A DNA stretch of 64,000 nt from NCBI GenBank assembly GCA_002633005.1, contig NMRA01000192.1:62001-126000 (forward strand). Direction: 5' to 3'. Source of the stretch: Phoronis australis (Eukaryota > Phoronida > Phoronidae). Position numbers and translations under genes: made by a program. The notes below the pieces were generated by a model. That model made no database searches and was not told where the DNA came from. It saw only the letters and a list, made by a program, of their open reading frames with translations. This document shows positions 23,401 through 35,479 of this stretch, piece after piece; the stretch's first letter is position 1; each line of letters opens with the position of its first letter.

Positions 23401-26400
23401 TTCAAACTCGAACAAATACTCCTGTAAACAGACTTTGTTCTAGCAGTCCTTCATTCAGTTGCCCAAATCGGCAACTGGCCATTTTTAGCACTAGATGCGT
23501 TTCTGGTGGGTGCGGTAAAAGTAGGAGAGTTGGAAGGAATTAAAGACAACAACGGCTTCCTAAGGTGTCCCTCTATCTGCAAAAGGTACTTGTAACAATG
23601 TGACTTTGATGTTTTAATCAATGCAAGGCATAATTCGCCGAAAAGGTTCCGTCTCTAGTGGGGCCAGCTAGAGACGGTGGTCACTGTCTAGTTGCAACTG
23701 TTTTTCAGAGCCGATGGTTCAAAACAGCATATTGTATACAGAGCCTAAGCAGGTCACCGTTTAGCTGTAGGCTGGGCTGTTTTGGAATATGCTTTGTGTT
23801 TCATAACGAATTGGTGGTCTTGAGGAATAATTTGATGGTTAAATACTCGTCATAGACAAAAAGTGTCAGCAGAGAAAATGTAGAACTGCAATTGAACTTG
23901 ATGACCTAATCATTGTCCTAATCTTTTTCTCTGTTTCGTTTGGGTAAATAACACAAAAAGTGGACATTAGATTTAGATGGGAACAAGAATTACAGATTCA
24001 ACAAAAACTTACATATATGTTACACTACAAATATTTTATACCCACATGGGTACAGCTTTGCACTAAGGCCACCCTGCTTAGCTGAAGGCCACCCTGCTTA
24101 GCTGAAGGCCACCCTGCTTAGCTGAAGGCCACCCTGCTAAGCTGAAGGCCACCCTGCTAAGCTGAAGGCCACCGTGCTTAGCTGAAGGCCACCCTGGTTA
24201 GCTGAAGGCCACCCTGGTTAGCTGGCTAAAATGGAGATCAAATTAGACCTTTTACTCTCACGAATTCACGATATTAGGGTGAACTAACCCCAGTAAACTG
24301 TGGAGCGTTTTCTTGAGTCGCTGATGGTTTCGATGTTCTTGTTGGTTGTCCAATCCCTGTCATGGTAAGGATTGGTATGACACTAAAAGACCTAATATAA
24401 AGCCTTATTAGTGTAACATACTAGCGTAACCCATCTAAATGACGGCCATTGAATTGATGCCAAATCATTTGCTAAACCCAGAACTGAACCGGAAGTACCC
24501 AGGAGTCTGTACAAAGCGAGCCAGTTCTTGATTATTTAGTCAAAAATGATTGTAACTTCTGTGTAATATGTGAACTTGTAAAATAGTTATTGTCTTTTCC
24601 AGATTGTCAAAGCGTATAGAAAGAAAGCTCTTAAGTGCCATCCAGACAAGAATCCAGATGATCCACGAGCAGCTGCACTTTTCCAAGAGCTGTCCCGGGC
24701 CTTTGAAATACTGACAGATGCTTCTGCAAAGGTATACAGAAATCTGCTAGAAATTTGACACCCATTTCTGTAGGGACTTGGAGTTTCCACTCGTGAATAG
24801 AACTGCGCATCGTTTTTTCGTAAAGTGAATTTCTTTTTCATGTGTTAAACATTAGAAACAACTTATTTCTCACAAACGTAATTGCCAAAATTGTCATTTT
24901 TCAAAAACTGATTATCTTGCCATAAATAATGGAAACTTTTCCAAACAAGGGTAATAGTACACTTAAATTTCCTTAATTCTTATTTAGTGGAAAGTTTTGG
25001 CAAAATAAAAATTTACTTGATAACCATATTACGTGCTTAGCAAGCAAAGAAACACACCCACTGAGTATTTTCACATTTTTTGGACCAAAAGAATAAAAAT
25101 AAGCACCATTATGCTTTCTGCTGTATCAATCATTTATCTTTCTATAAAATGGAGAGCAGAAGAGATCCAGGTTTTTAAGTGATTACTCAAACATTTTCAA
25201 ACAAGACTCAGGTCTTCAGACACAGCTCATTACCAACAGGTGTTACACTTGCGGGATTTTGTGTGATCTTACCAAGCTAGCAAACTACTTGTAATTTCTG
25301 AACTCGCATTTTACAAATGAGGCATTAAGATGTGACTGTTGTAGTCTAGGACAAAGCGTTATTTTACTCGACTGTTAGATATAACAGTGTTTGACTAACG
25401 TATAGAACAGAAGCTGAGGAATCACTGTTTTTCACAGTGCTTGTATTAAAATAATCCACCGTAACTTTTGTAATTTGATCCATAGCTCATCAATGTGATC
25501 ACCCTTAATGACCTCCTTCACAATCTGGTTAAATAAAGTGTTTGTAAACTTTAGGTCTAGAAATATGGCAGACTTTAATTTCATGAAATAGCCTCCAGTA
25601 GTTCACAGATTTTCATAAATTCCACTAAAATTATTAAACGAACCTGAAATTAAGGTCACTATACAATGTTTCATGTCAAAAAACAAACTGTGAATACCAC
25701 AGAATTTTCCTCTGATGGAATTCGATTTTAATGGTTTCCTACATTCATGATGGATTGATGTCCGTGTCTGCTGTCTGTACTCTCAACATTGTCAATGTTA
25801 TTATAGGCAGCTTATGATAAAGTTTTACGAGCAAGGAAGGCAGCAGAACTTAGGAACCAAGAACTTGATAGCAAGCGCAAGAAGTTTAAAGAAGGTAGAA
25901 TTTGTTTTATACTTATTTTGATATATTTTGTAATCAAATGTTGAGTACTTAGTCATTGTGTGCGTTTGTTGTTGTTCATAAACTGTTGTTTTGATGCGAG
26001 TTATCAATGAAACCTTTCTCTCTTCTGACAAATTTCATGAATATGTGATTGTGTAAAGAAGTGTTTTAGGTTGTCTGTGATCTACACGTATATCAAAATT
26101 CTTGTCTGGAGAATTTCTTAATTTCAGAGGATTTGTGAAGAAGACATTAATTGTAATCAAACTTTGATCTTGTGGTGTACTGTGCCTTAACTTTTAGTGA
26201 TTAGCGTTTTTGTTGATTTTTCCCAGACCTCGAGGCTAGAGAAAAACAGAGTTTCCAGACTGCTGCCACACAAAGTTTTCAAACTAAAACTGATGCAGAA
26301 CGCCTACAAGAAGAGGTAAGTGCGAGCACTGGTTACAAGATCTTTGTTTGCTCTTCTGGTTTGAATGTGTTTGCTTAACGTTGAGTCCACCTGCTGTTTT

Positions 26401-29400
26401 CTATGCCCAAAAAAGTATCATTTGCAATAGATGCTTACCTGTATGGAAAGTGGTCTCGTCCTGTACAATAGGTCAGAACTTCAGTGGCCTTTTACTCAAA
26501 GACAAATGAATAGAATATTGCTGTTTGTCTTTTGACTTTAGCCAAAGTCAGCAATCTAACTATGAATTCCTGAAACGCTTTGTCTGTTGTCTATTTGAGC
26601 AGACTATGGATTTCTGTCTTTTGACTTCAAGTTGTAGGAGAGAGTGGGGCACTATGAGCCAATTTCCAAAGGAACATAGTGCCCCATGGCTCAAGGTGCC
26701 CCACTTTCTCCTAGACAGATTGTCTGACTTTCAGCCTAAGTGTGTTTTTGTGAAACACGCTAAGGCTGATTTTTAGTCGAAACACAAAAAGTCAATAGTC
26801 TCCTTGAATTTATGAACAATCTCCTGAAGTGACAAACTCTTTTTACTGACGAACTAAAAATTGGAGTTCGTGGACTAGATAGTCATTTTTGTGCGGAAGG
26901 CAAAATGGCTGTTAAGTGAATGTGCAATAGACAAGTTCTGTGCCTGAACTGAAGATGGAGTTACTAGTTTGTGTTGCTGTAAGCTTTCAGTGGCTCAGCA
27001 AATGTCACTCGCATTTCGTTGTTACCACAACACAGTAGTATTAGTTCAATGCCTACTGACTGTACTCTATGTTGGCTTTAGATTGAACGACTGCGCAAGG
27101 AGGGTTCCCGGCTCCTTGAAGAAGAGCAAGAACACCTGAGAGAAGAGTTAAAGAAAGGAACAGCTACAGTTACTGAAGGTGTTTTGTTTTTTCGGAGATA
27201 TTTTCATTGCACAAAGTCTGAGATCTTGCTCAAAAGTGGCGAGCACCACAATGTCACTATTCACTAGCGTTGCCTGGTATTATGCACATTTTACTTTCGG
27301 CACTTGCATCATGTGCTCACTTACGGGAAACCGAGTTGTGCTTGGAAGAGAGTGGTGACTCTCTCGTAATTGCATAAGAAACTATGGGAGTGTTGTAAAT
27401 TTGGTGTCTATGATCTGTGGTTTTATATTTCCATCTCATTACAGTGAATACAAGATTTATGTTTTACCGCAAGTAATGAAATGTTATTTTACACTTCTGT
27501 GATTTAATTTCTTTTTTGGACGTTCATTAGGGTCAACTATAAGTGTATTGTTGCGTGGTTGTTTGATGTTTGAATGTCCGCTACGTTGTACTCCAAAATG
27601 TACTCTGTGTTTCTGGCTGTAGATACATGTGTACTACACTCACTTTATTGTTTTGTAAATCCCTGGATGTTTAAACACAGGTACCTATCCCTTTATGTGT
27701 TCCCTTGAGGAAGGTATACGCTACTTCAAAACTAGCGGGATGGTTGAAACGTAATTAATTGTTTTTGCTAACGTAACAACCAGACTAAAAACTTGCTGTT
27801 TTATTTCAGTATTTTCACTTTTAGAGTCTCATTTGTCATTACGGATTTTGTCCTCTAAGTTTGCACTTTTTCAAGAAGTTCATGTTTGTTTTCAATGCTT
27901 TCGTTCAGATGACGAAGATGTCGGAGCCCCTCGGATCAAGATAAAGTGGAAAGCCAAAAAGAGCGATGCAACCAACGGTGGCTATTCTGAAGAATTACTC
28001 AACTCTCTTTTGTCCAAGGTACTGAGCATTTAATAAGCTGACTGATAATTTTGTCTTCAGCAAAACTAATCATTTACTTTTTTCTTGACAATATTTGGTA
28101 AAAGTTCTTCAATTTGGGACAAAAATAATTGCTAAAATTGTCATATTTTTTATTTTTCAGAGGTATGCCACATTGTTGCAAATGCTCAAAATTTAACCAA
28201 ATTTTGGTTGGTAATAGCAATGCCACCTGTCCACCGTACTGTTACCCAAACTGAAGAATTTTTGCCGTAACTTTATTTTTGTTGTATAAATGCGAAGATA
28301 AGAACAGTAAAGTGTATTTAAAGTAGGAGTCATCTGAAATATGTTGTGAGAGCACAAAGCCTCTTTCACTTGACCCAAATTTTAATTCTGGTGTGTTAAA
28401 CTGTCGGAATTGACGGGCAGAATACAACTTCTTTCATTCATGGAGCTTTCAAAAATTTGGAATTTTTTGCGCGGCTTCTGTGAATATCCTACCCCACAAA
28501 TATGACAATTTCAAAACATGACGGCGACAAGAAGTTTAAAAAACACTTGGAAATACTACAGTATAAAATCCCCATTAAAAATGCAGAACACTGTTCTCCA
28601 TTTAGGGCTGTTCCAGCAAAATCTGTATGGGAGGGGGGAAGGCACTTTTATTTCGTACCCACCGCCCATATTTTTCATTTATTTCTCCAATCCATGACCC
28701 ATAATTTTTTAGTTATTTTTAATAGGTTAAAATATAAAATCCAACACTTGCAAACAAACTGCCTCCAGGAGGACCTGTTAAGAACTTAGATGATTGACAG
28801 ACAAGAACTAGTTGTCTTGTCCAATATTGTCAAAAACTAAAGTAGCCTGTGAGCAATACTTTTGGCTGCCACCAGGTGTCTCTGTTCACCATGTGTCTAT
28901 AATTTCAATGAACATTTTTTTCAATTATAAGGATCTATGAATCTCAAACTGTCTCCACGATATCTTTTATACTTCTATGTTAAGTGAATATTGGAACTTG
29001 TTTATCTTACTCCTCATAATTTTTATTTAAAAATCATCAATTTTCTTATATGTGTTAACACCAGTTTAGTGTTGCATAACTTTTCAATTCAATAGGACTG
29101 CAGACAAACCGTTGGCTCAAATCAAGTTGCCCATGACTTGATTAATGGCTTAGTGAACATATTGCACTCTGTTCACTAGCAATATGGGCTTTTTGTATTG
29201 GCTTGTTTTGAGTTTTGAGGGCTGAAGTAACCAACCTGTCAACATTAACAGGACAAAAAATACCACCCATTATAAATGCATCACTTCTTACAGGAACGAC
29301 CACCAATAATTTGTGTTTGTTTCTGAAGACCACCACCCATGAATTTTTATTTCTACCGCCGTCCCCCCCCCTCCCACACGGATTTTACTGGAACAGCCAA

Positions 29401-31609
29401 CCAATGGCTTGTCCCATATGCTTTTGCTGCGGTGTGTGCTTTGTACAGGTATCAGAGTTGAAATCCATTCATTGCGGCCTGTGTCTTGCACTGGCATGGG
29501 TAACGTTTGGGAGAGAGGTCTTTTATCAATGGCTTGCATAACACTAGTGAGTAGCAAGCATCTGTACACAACAGAAATACAAATGTAAAATAGGGCAGTG
29601 TTTAACAGTAGTAATGAACGGAGCCTCGGGAGTCCTTTCATGTATTGACTCATGAACCCCATATCTCTATTGGTGTCTACCGGATGCGATCTGATGATGG
29701 TTTCAAACACGTGAAAAAGAAGTCCAATATTACTCTATTTAAAACCTACCGTGAGGGCATCTATTTAGATATAGGGTCCATGAATCGGTATATGTATGGA
29801 TTTCTACTGTCACTTTCATTACAATATCTACTATCATTCACATTCCAATTACCTGTAGCTGCTGTGTATGTATTGCTTTGTTGCCTCACCTATGCTATTT
29901 GTCTTGGGCTTGTATACAAAATATATAGCTTGATTCTATATTGTTATCTTTAATACCAGAAATTGGTCTGTTCTACTTATTCTTTACTTGAGTAAAGGCT
30001 TTTTACTGTTCTAGTATGGCTGTATAAAATGCCTCCTGTTGTCAAGTAAGAAAAACGGCAGTGCTATTGTGGAGTTCGAAGACGGTGAAAGTGCGGTAAG
30101 TTTTAGGCATGGTGGAAAATATTTTTTTATATTAACAGTTAGTAATTTTTTCACTTTCAAGTAAAGTGCATTTTCCACGTTTCTGTGTGTCCTGCAGTCT
30201 TATGTATGCACAAATACTTGCATGTTCTTTGATCAATGATGTACTATGTTGCACAAACCACGACAAATCCTTTTTTAATGTACAGTAAAACTCGCATTAG
30301 CTGGGTCCATCTGGACTGAGAGATTTCATCAGATTACAGTGAAATCAGACTAATCTGAAGGGTTGTGTGAACGAACTAAAAGAGCTATCTTGCCAGATGT
30401 TGTCCCCAAGTTGAGCGAAAACGTGACCTATGCATATCCAATTTGTAAAAGTTTTGCTGTAAAGTAGTTTGGTAAAGATATTTGACAAAATCTTATTCCA
30501 TTTGACCACACCTTGTTGTGTGGTAAACTGAAGACTGTGCCACTGTAGCAAGAACGTTGTATTAAACGATGTCTGTTGTCATTCATGAATGTGAAAGTAG
30601 TTAACACCAAAGTGCGTGATTGGTTCCGGTCTCTGTTTTTTTGAAAATTGAGTCAATGATACAGTATTTTTGCAGAGTTTTGTACTCATTGCTTGGGAAA
30701 TGATGACATTTCAAACCTTGGTTGCCCTTGTTCTGGTTAAAAAAACAACAGGTCTTGGCTGAAACTGCAACAATCCAAGAAGACTTTATCATGACCTGAA
30801 TATTGCCGCTGATACAATGTGATACCAAATATGCAGGAATTTTACAAGAAAACTACAAACTGTTTCCATTAGGGGCCACGCTGCTCTGTAGCTTCAGGAG
30901 AAATATTTCAATGAGTTTCCAGAAGTGTTAATTTGTAATTTATCCATTAAGAAATGTAGAATGCTAACCTCAGGGAACAGAGGAAACCTCATGTTTACTT
31001 GTGAATTAAGATATTTAGCCATTTGTGGCAAGAGCTGAATTTAGTGTTTTCTGTTTCTGCTATTTTTAGATGATGGCATTCCAAAATGAAAAAGGCTTAA
31101 TGAACAACCCTCTAACTATGAGCTGGATTTCTGGTCGTCCTGACAACACCCCTTCATCAACACCTAGTCAGGTAGGAGAAATAATTCTTAAAAGAATTTC
31201 AATGTTTTACGTGGTACATTGTTCATCCAACTAATTACATGCCTTGGATAAAAATGTAAGGTGTGTCTTAAACATGCCAGGATGTGTTATGTCCTCACCA
31301 TTGGATACGTTGAATTGAGACTGATAATCTTCGTGTGAACATTACATCTTGGACCTTTACTGATTCATAGACCTTGTGTATGAAAACTTCGTTTGTCCAA
31401 ATCTGTATAATTTTCTTTTTCAAAGAATTGTTCTTCATAGTTGCTCATCAATGAATCCACTAGGCAATAATTTTGTTTTAACATAGGGTGTCCAAACAAT
31501 GTCGTCCAATGAACGAGATTTCGAAAGTGTTGTGCTGATGAGAATGAGGCAAGCTGAGGAGAGAAAGCGGCTGATTGAAGAGATGCAGAAAGAAGATGAA
31601 GAGGGATGA
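20414..31609 (+). CDS. DNAJC17: DnaJ homolog subfamily C member 17; nine exons
   Basis: A nuclear J-domain protein with an RNA-recognition-like module, linked in other animals and yeast (Cwf23) to spliceosome function (family knowledge). Exons, all phase-consistent with GT/AG borders: 20414-20482, 24603-24731, 25807-25894, 26227-26315, 27082-27178, 27909-28018, 30015-30095, 31070-31171 and 31487-31609, giving 295 residues (human 304). J domain about 1-66 with the HPD signature at 36-38, followed by AAYDKV. Residues 67-157 are a charged coiled-coil-like stretch containing LEAREKQ and [14 protein letters not shown]. The RRM-like region spans about 164-240 ([21 protein letters not shown]). The C-terminus [25 protein letters not shown] is the family's conserved tail. 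The start codon lies in AATATGGCGG, a YY1-like word. The first intron (4.1 kb) is packed with transposon remnants. Confidence 0.96.
20860..21155. mobile_element. MITE with CAGTGGTGGATC / GATCCACCACTG termini
   Basis: Begins CAGTGGTGGATCC and ends with a C-run followed by GTAGATCCACCACTG. These ends are inverted complements. Short CAGTG..CACTG termini and a G/C run next to the end are typical of hAT-like non-autonomous elements. Immediate flanks (TGATCTTT and TGTAACTC) do not show a clean 8-bp duplication. It sits in the first intron of DNAJC17. Confidence 0.6.
21488..21997 (+). pseudogene. LINE retrotransposon fragment: C-terminal part of the endonuclease
   Basis: The open frame reads [23 protein letters not shown] then SDHCPIFI, matching the end of an apurinic-type endonuclease of non-LTR retrotransposons (the SDH motif holds the catalytic Asp-His pair), followed by a linker with [10 protein letters not shown]. 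It stops at 21997 and no reverse transcriptase follows, so this is a truncated copy. It lies in the sense orientation in the DNAJC17 first intron. The clade (CR1/Jockey-like) is a guess. Confidence 0.75.
22100..22985 (-). mobile_element. 3' tail of an LTR retrotransposon (pol end, polypurine tract, LTR piece)
   Basis: On the minus strand, 22961-22445 holds GC-rich open frames with repeated PTIVG / PTKV words, unlike the AT-rich surroundings. Past a stop follows a purine-rich AAACAAGGGGGAA near 22281-22293, and then TGTTGTGTGACTAG, the expected TG start of a 3' LTR. The LTR runs toward about 22100, but its far end is not defined. An LTR element of Gypsy type is the likely source; the protein part could not be matched firmly. 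Confidence 0.5.
23050..23215. repeat. Interspersed repeat, copy 2
   Basis: Reverse-complement partner of 7425-7565. It ends directly against the foldback element starting at 23221. Confidence 0.6.
23221..23688. mobile_element. Foldback MITE with ~180-bp inverted arms and TA target duplication
   Basis: The left end GACAGTGACCACTGTCTC and the right end GGTGGTCACTGTC are inverted complements. The match continues inward through CTGGCCCC, ATAATTMGCC, CATCAAAGTCA, AGAGGG and GGAATTAA. The element is flanked by TA on both sides (23219-23220 and 23689-23690), as for Tc1/mariner-type insertion. The centre includes GTTGCCCAAATCGGCAAC, also found at 58764-58781. A related left arm lies at 57130-57330. 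Non-coding. Confidence 0.8.
24065..24224. repeat. 20-bp minisatellite, eight copies
   Basis: Unit AAGGCCACCCTGCTTAGCTG repeated eight times with an exact 20-bp period. Single changes (CTTA, CTAA, GTTA) mark sub-types. It lies in the first intron of DNAJC17, about 380 bp before exon 2. Confidence 0.97.
26633..26718. mobile_element. Short palindromic element in a DNAJC17 intron
   Basis: TAGGAGAGAGTGGGGCAC...GAGCC on the left pairs with GGCTC..GTGCCCCACTTTCTCCTA on the right. A second inner GTGCCCCA copy lies between. It spans about 85 bp. Small hairpin elements carrying a GTGGGGCAC terminus are common MITEs in animals. Confidence 0.65.
28606..29398. mobile_element. Non-autonomous DNA transposon, TIR GGCTGTTCCAG
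   Basis: The left end GGCTGTTCCAGCAAAATC and the reverse complement of the right end GGCTGTTCCAGTAAAATC match over ~30 bp, continuing into a G-run (TGGGAGGGGGG). Length is about 793 bp. It lies in the sixth intron of DNAJC17. No transposase frame remains. No clear target-site duplication. Confidence 0.7.
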
Positions 31610-31924
31610 TGTCACGCACAGTCAAGCAGGTGCCCGTTGTCAAGATGTAGGACATTCGCAAGACAAGCTAGTGTGATCGCATGCTCCTTTTCAAATACCT
31701 TGCGATATCTAGTGATGATTTGCATGAGCTTATGTTCTCATTAGTTTCTTGCATCAATGAAATGCAGCCAAGATTTATGATGCTGTTGTCCATACCATGG
31801 GTGGTACTAATTGGCTTAATACTTAGAACAACCACAACTGTGTGCCACGGTCAAGAAGGTTAATGTTGGTTATTACTTGGGCATTGTTATCTATGTTTTT
31901 AGATCGCGTGGTTCTACAAGGTCG

Positions 31925-32014
31925 CCCCTCCACTACATAGCTTAAGTGGCTGCTTCAAGCCTCACAGGCACCAGGACACTCCTAATGAGGTGAATGCAAT
32001 CTGTAGTGGAGGGG
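31925..32014. repeat. 90-bp hairpin with perfect 13-bp arms, downstream of DNAJC17
   Basis: CCCCTCCACTACA at 31925-31937 pairs perfectly with TGTAGTGGAGGGG at 32002-32014. It starts about 315 bp after the DNAJC17 stop. It could be a tiny MITE or an RNA stem in the 3' UTR. Confidence 0.5.
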
Positions 32015-32895
32015 ACTTCTGAGTTGAGTTGAACTTTGGTTTTACAAAAGTCTGTACTGGCCTTGTTCTGGTATATTGTGTCAAGATGTTCCAATCAAGC
32101 TGAACCCAAAGCAAGAGAGCTTGAGGTGTGCTGCTTTTTAGTCAGTGTCCTATTATGAAGAAAATTCTCCAGTTTGGGAAAATGAAAAATTAATTATTCC
32201 GCTCATCAGAGTTGGGACTTGTGCCAAATTTTAGAAACACGCAATATTGGCATCCCAAATTCAAGAATTATGATCTCTGACAATCAGTCATTCACCTTGA
32301 TGTTATACACGTGACAACATTGTGTCAGTGTCTACTTTCCATGATTTTACGAACTGCTAGTGTCTATTTTCAGACTCTGTTGATTACAAATGATTCAGTG
32401 CATTATACTTGAGAAATATCACAAACGTCAAAATCACCGATATCCTAATTTCCCACACATCTCACCCCGGCCTATTTGGCTATGCAAGTCAAACAGTCTG
32501 TTTTTGCTCAAAAGATACTGGATTGAGACTTGATGAATGTAACAAAAAGTGAACAAAAGTGTAACGATGGCCGGTTTGACGTGATTGTGGTTTTGCTTAC
32601 TAGAGGGCCTCCCAGTAGTTATATAAACCATCAACTCCCTTGATGTAGGATATAATCTAGTAGCTGATTTTAAGTTAGCAGCCGTTTGTGGCTTTAACTT
32701 AGGGTTTGGTAAGTTATCCTCCGTCATAACCTCTAGTCTAAAAACCTCAAATCTGGGTTTGAATCCAAATCAGTAAGCACTGCCCTAGAAAGAGTCTGCC
32801 AGAACTATTGACTTTCCCTCTTCACTTTAAAGTCCGATAGGGCTTTTTGCATGGTAAGCCGTCCCCACGGAGGGCCGCGGGTGCAGGTGTTATCA
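32015..32895. other. Intergenic stretch without a recognisable gene
   Basis: No domain, RNA gene or clear repeat structure was recognised here on either strand. Confidence 0.4.
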
Positions 32896-33369
32896 CTATT
32901 GGTATTTTGGAGTTGCCACCCGAGTGGCTATTCTCCGTTTTTGTTTTTTTTGAAGTGACTGGGGTCCACTCCAATGACGAGTCCCTGTCTTGATCAGGGT
33001 CTTTTTCAGCTCTTCTATGTTTCTGATGGTGGCTGCGAGGCAGTCATCCATTGCCCTGTTCGAGTGGGCTAGTCCCTGAGCCTGGGGACTGGGTTTCCTT
33101 TTCTTTGGGGCTGGCTGTGGGAGTGCAGCTGTGGTTTTCTTGCCCTGTTGCAGGGGCGCAGAGGGCTTGACCTTGTCTTTATTCTGCCCTGTCGGGACAG
33201 AGGGTTTCTGCGGAGCCGCAGAGACCTTTTTGATTGTCACAGCAATAGTTATCTTGCGTGTGCCTCGTTGATTGAGGCCAGAGGTCCAGGCGGACTTGGC
33301 CTCCGAGGTTTGAGCGAGGGTTATTCTTTCCTCCACGTTGAGGGTTTCTTGTTTCTGCTTCACAGCCAA
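32896..33369 (-). CDS. Unrecognised basic, Lys/Pro/Ala-rich open frame, probably transposon-derived
   Basis: A 157-codon open frame rich in Lys, Gln, Pro and Ala (for example KVKPSAPLQQGKK and APKKRKPSPQ), with a short helical-looking stretch (ATIRNIEELKKTL) near residues 112-124. It is the most GC-rich part of its neighbourhood. It resembles the disordered linker of an ORF1-type retrotransposon protein more than a host gene, but I do not recognise the family. No introns or promoter can be argued. Confidence 0.3.
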   Translation of the reverse strand: MAVKQKQETLNVEERITLAQTSEAKSAWTSGLNQRGTRKITIAVTIKKVSAAPQKPSVPTGQNKDKVKPSAPLQQGKKTTAALPQPAPKKRKPSPQAQGLAHSNRAMDDCLAATIRNIEELKKTLIKTGTRHWSGPQSLQKKQKRRIATRVATPKYQ

Positions 33370-34484
33370 CAGTTAGTGGATGCAATAGTTGCCATAATGG
33401 TAGTAAGATGTGTCTCATAGAGTGCGTATGACGAATCTGAATCTCAATCAAAATGAATGGACGAATGCTGAATCGAATGAATCAAGAATCTGGAATCAAT
33501 CCGAATTGACGAATGACCAATCGACCACATGGCAATCTGTCTCCCACACTATAGTTGTGCAGGACTTGGGAGAATCGTGTCTAAAGGAGTGGCATGGACA
33601 TTGCATTCAAAGGGTTCAATATTCTCCATGAATTGATCAGAAAATGTTGAGCCCAACACCCACATACTACAGAACTTTCCAACAATAGCTGCAGAGCCTT
33701 GATCTTACCTTTACCTTTAGTGCAAGAGATATTTCCGTTTTAATCGAAGCCAGGATGTTGTGAATCTCAGCTCCATACTTTTGCTTTACTTGGAGTTCTT
33801 GACTATCGACTTCTGGGAGATGACACGGCAGTAGTTGGCCACTTTTCCAAGCATGAGTTTGAGTCGAGCATTCTTTTGTACTGCGGTCAATCGCTCGGCA
33901 GCATCGACGTCAGTGCCGTCATCGTCGAGACCTCACAATGGGCTGGCATTGGTTTTCTTTAACCACTGAGAAGCCAGAAAGGACTCAAAGGTTTTGTCTA
34001 GACTAATAGTTTATTTAAGATTCTGCCACCAGTTCTCATAGGTGCTTATGGTCTCCGTTTTGGTTAGAGACCACTGTTTAGGTGCGCGTACCTCCATGTT
34101 GATTGAAGGTACCGGATCTGAAAATGTTGATTACGCACGTCTTGCAATCAAAAATAACAAATGTGGTTGTTACTTGAAGACTACAGTTGCATTAGAGTCT
34201 CTTCCAGTGGGAAAGAGCTGCTGCCACCACGACAGTAAATTAAATATAACAAGGTTTGTGAGTATTTATTGACAAACAAGTCCAGTCGACAGAAACCGGA
34301 AGCCGAGACGGTTTCCGGGGAAAAAACCTTAACGAACACAATGGCACTGCATTTAGTTTTGGATCATAGTCCTTATTTTTATAGTCTGGTTACAGTTGAG
34401 GGGTTTGTGATGATCAAGTATAAGCGGCCTTTGGCTCATGGCCGAGGATTCAAGTTGACTTGCAGTGTTTGGCTTTGTGACACT

Positions 34485-35315
34485 TTATCGGATGACCATG
34501 TTGGCATAGGACTTTAGTGTGGCCGGTTTCAGAACAAAAGTAGGACAAACTTTCATCCTGTAGTTGGATTGCCTTTCATCATGGTGGTGAGATTTATCTC
34601 TCGGTTCGCTTAAGGTTACGTTCTTGTTGGGTTTTAGAGTGTTCCTCGCCAGCTTTGCCATACCACGACTGGTTGGATGAACACTGTCATAAAGTAGATA
34701 TTCGTCAACTGTGTTGTCTAAGTGCTTGAAGATGATATCATTGTTCACGAAAACGGCATTGGTCTCTTGGAAGTTAGTGGATTTTGCTTCAAGGTGAAGA
34801 TGCTTCAAGATGAAGAGATGAATAACTACAGTAGGGTATGAAAATTCATTACACTTAGTTTCACACAGTCCAATGTATCTCGTTTCACAAACCTAACGAT
34901 GATTTGACGTAGTTTATGTTGCGGACCAGGTATACGATGACTGGATATATCCTTGACAGATTTCAACACCTATGTCCGTGGCCACATTGACTATGACGTT
35001 ATTACTGCTCTCCCCTTCTCTTTCTGGAATACCAAACATCTCAATGTTTTTGCAAGAATATTGGTCCAGGCGGTCAATGTGAAACTTCTGGCATTGAATT
35101 TCACATTGCAGTTGCCTAGTACACTTTTCACCTCCATTGCAGTTGCCTAGTACACTTTTCACCTCCATTAGCTCAAGAAACACCTTCAAACAGTTCTTGG
35201 GTTGAAGTGGCAACAGCAGCACTAATAGCATTGACGAAAACAGGAACGATTTGCCCAATAATGTCGTTAACAAGATCAGCGTGACCATTTCTACGTTTCC
35301 CATGTCTTGTGCCAT
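34485..35315 (-). pseudogene. LINE ORF1-type remnant with esterase-like end
   Basis: The upstream frame contains a heptad-like stretch then SCKNIEMFGIPEREGES followed by VIVNVATDIGVEI, the layout of the coiled coil and RNA-binding domain of L1-like ORF1 proteins. The downstream frame (34808-34485) contains YDSVHPTSRGMAKLARN, resembling the catalytic Asp-x-x-His block of SGNH esterases found in some non-LTR elements. Frames are shifted relative to each other, and a 31-bp tandem duplication (35105-35166) interrupts the coiled coil, so the copy is dead. Confidence 0.6.
35105..35166. repeat. 31-bp tandem duplication inside the LINE ORF1 remnant
   Basis: GTTGCCTAGTACACTTTTCA occurs at 35111 and 35142, a 31-bp period. 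The length is not a multiple of three, so it shifts the frame. Confidence 0.9.
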
Positions 35316-35479
35316 GTAAATGTTTAGGAATAGTTTGGGAGTTCAGTCCCTTAACTGAATTGTCAATAACTGAGCTTACTGCATCCTTGACTGCCGATAG
35401 TATTTTGTCCTTTTATACCGAAAAAAATCAACTTACTCAGAGACCTGAGATTTAAGAGTTTGAACGATTCGAACTGTAT

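Noticed and set aside
24065-24224. A CRISPR array
   Set aside because: The 20-bp units are directly adjacent with no spacers, in an animal intron; it is a minisatellite.
29288-29710. A 140-codon minus-strand open frame
   Set aside because: It crosses the right end of the TIR element at 28606-29398 and reads into intron sequence; no domain is visible.
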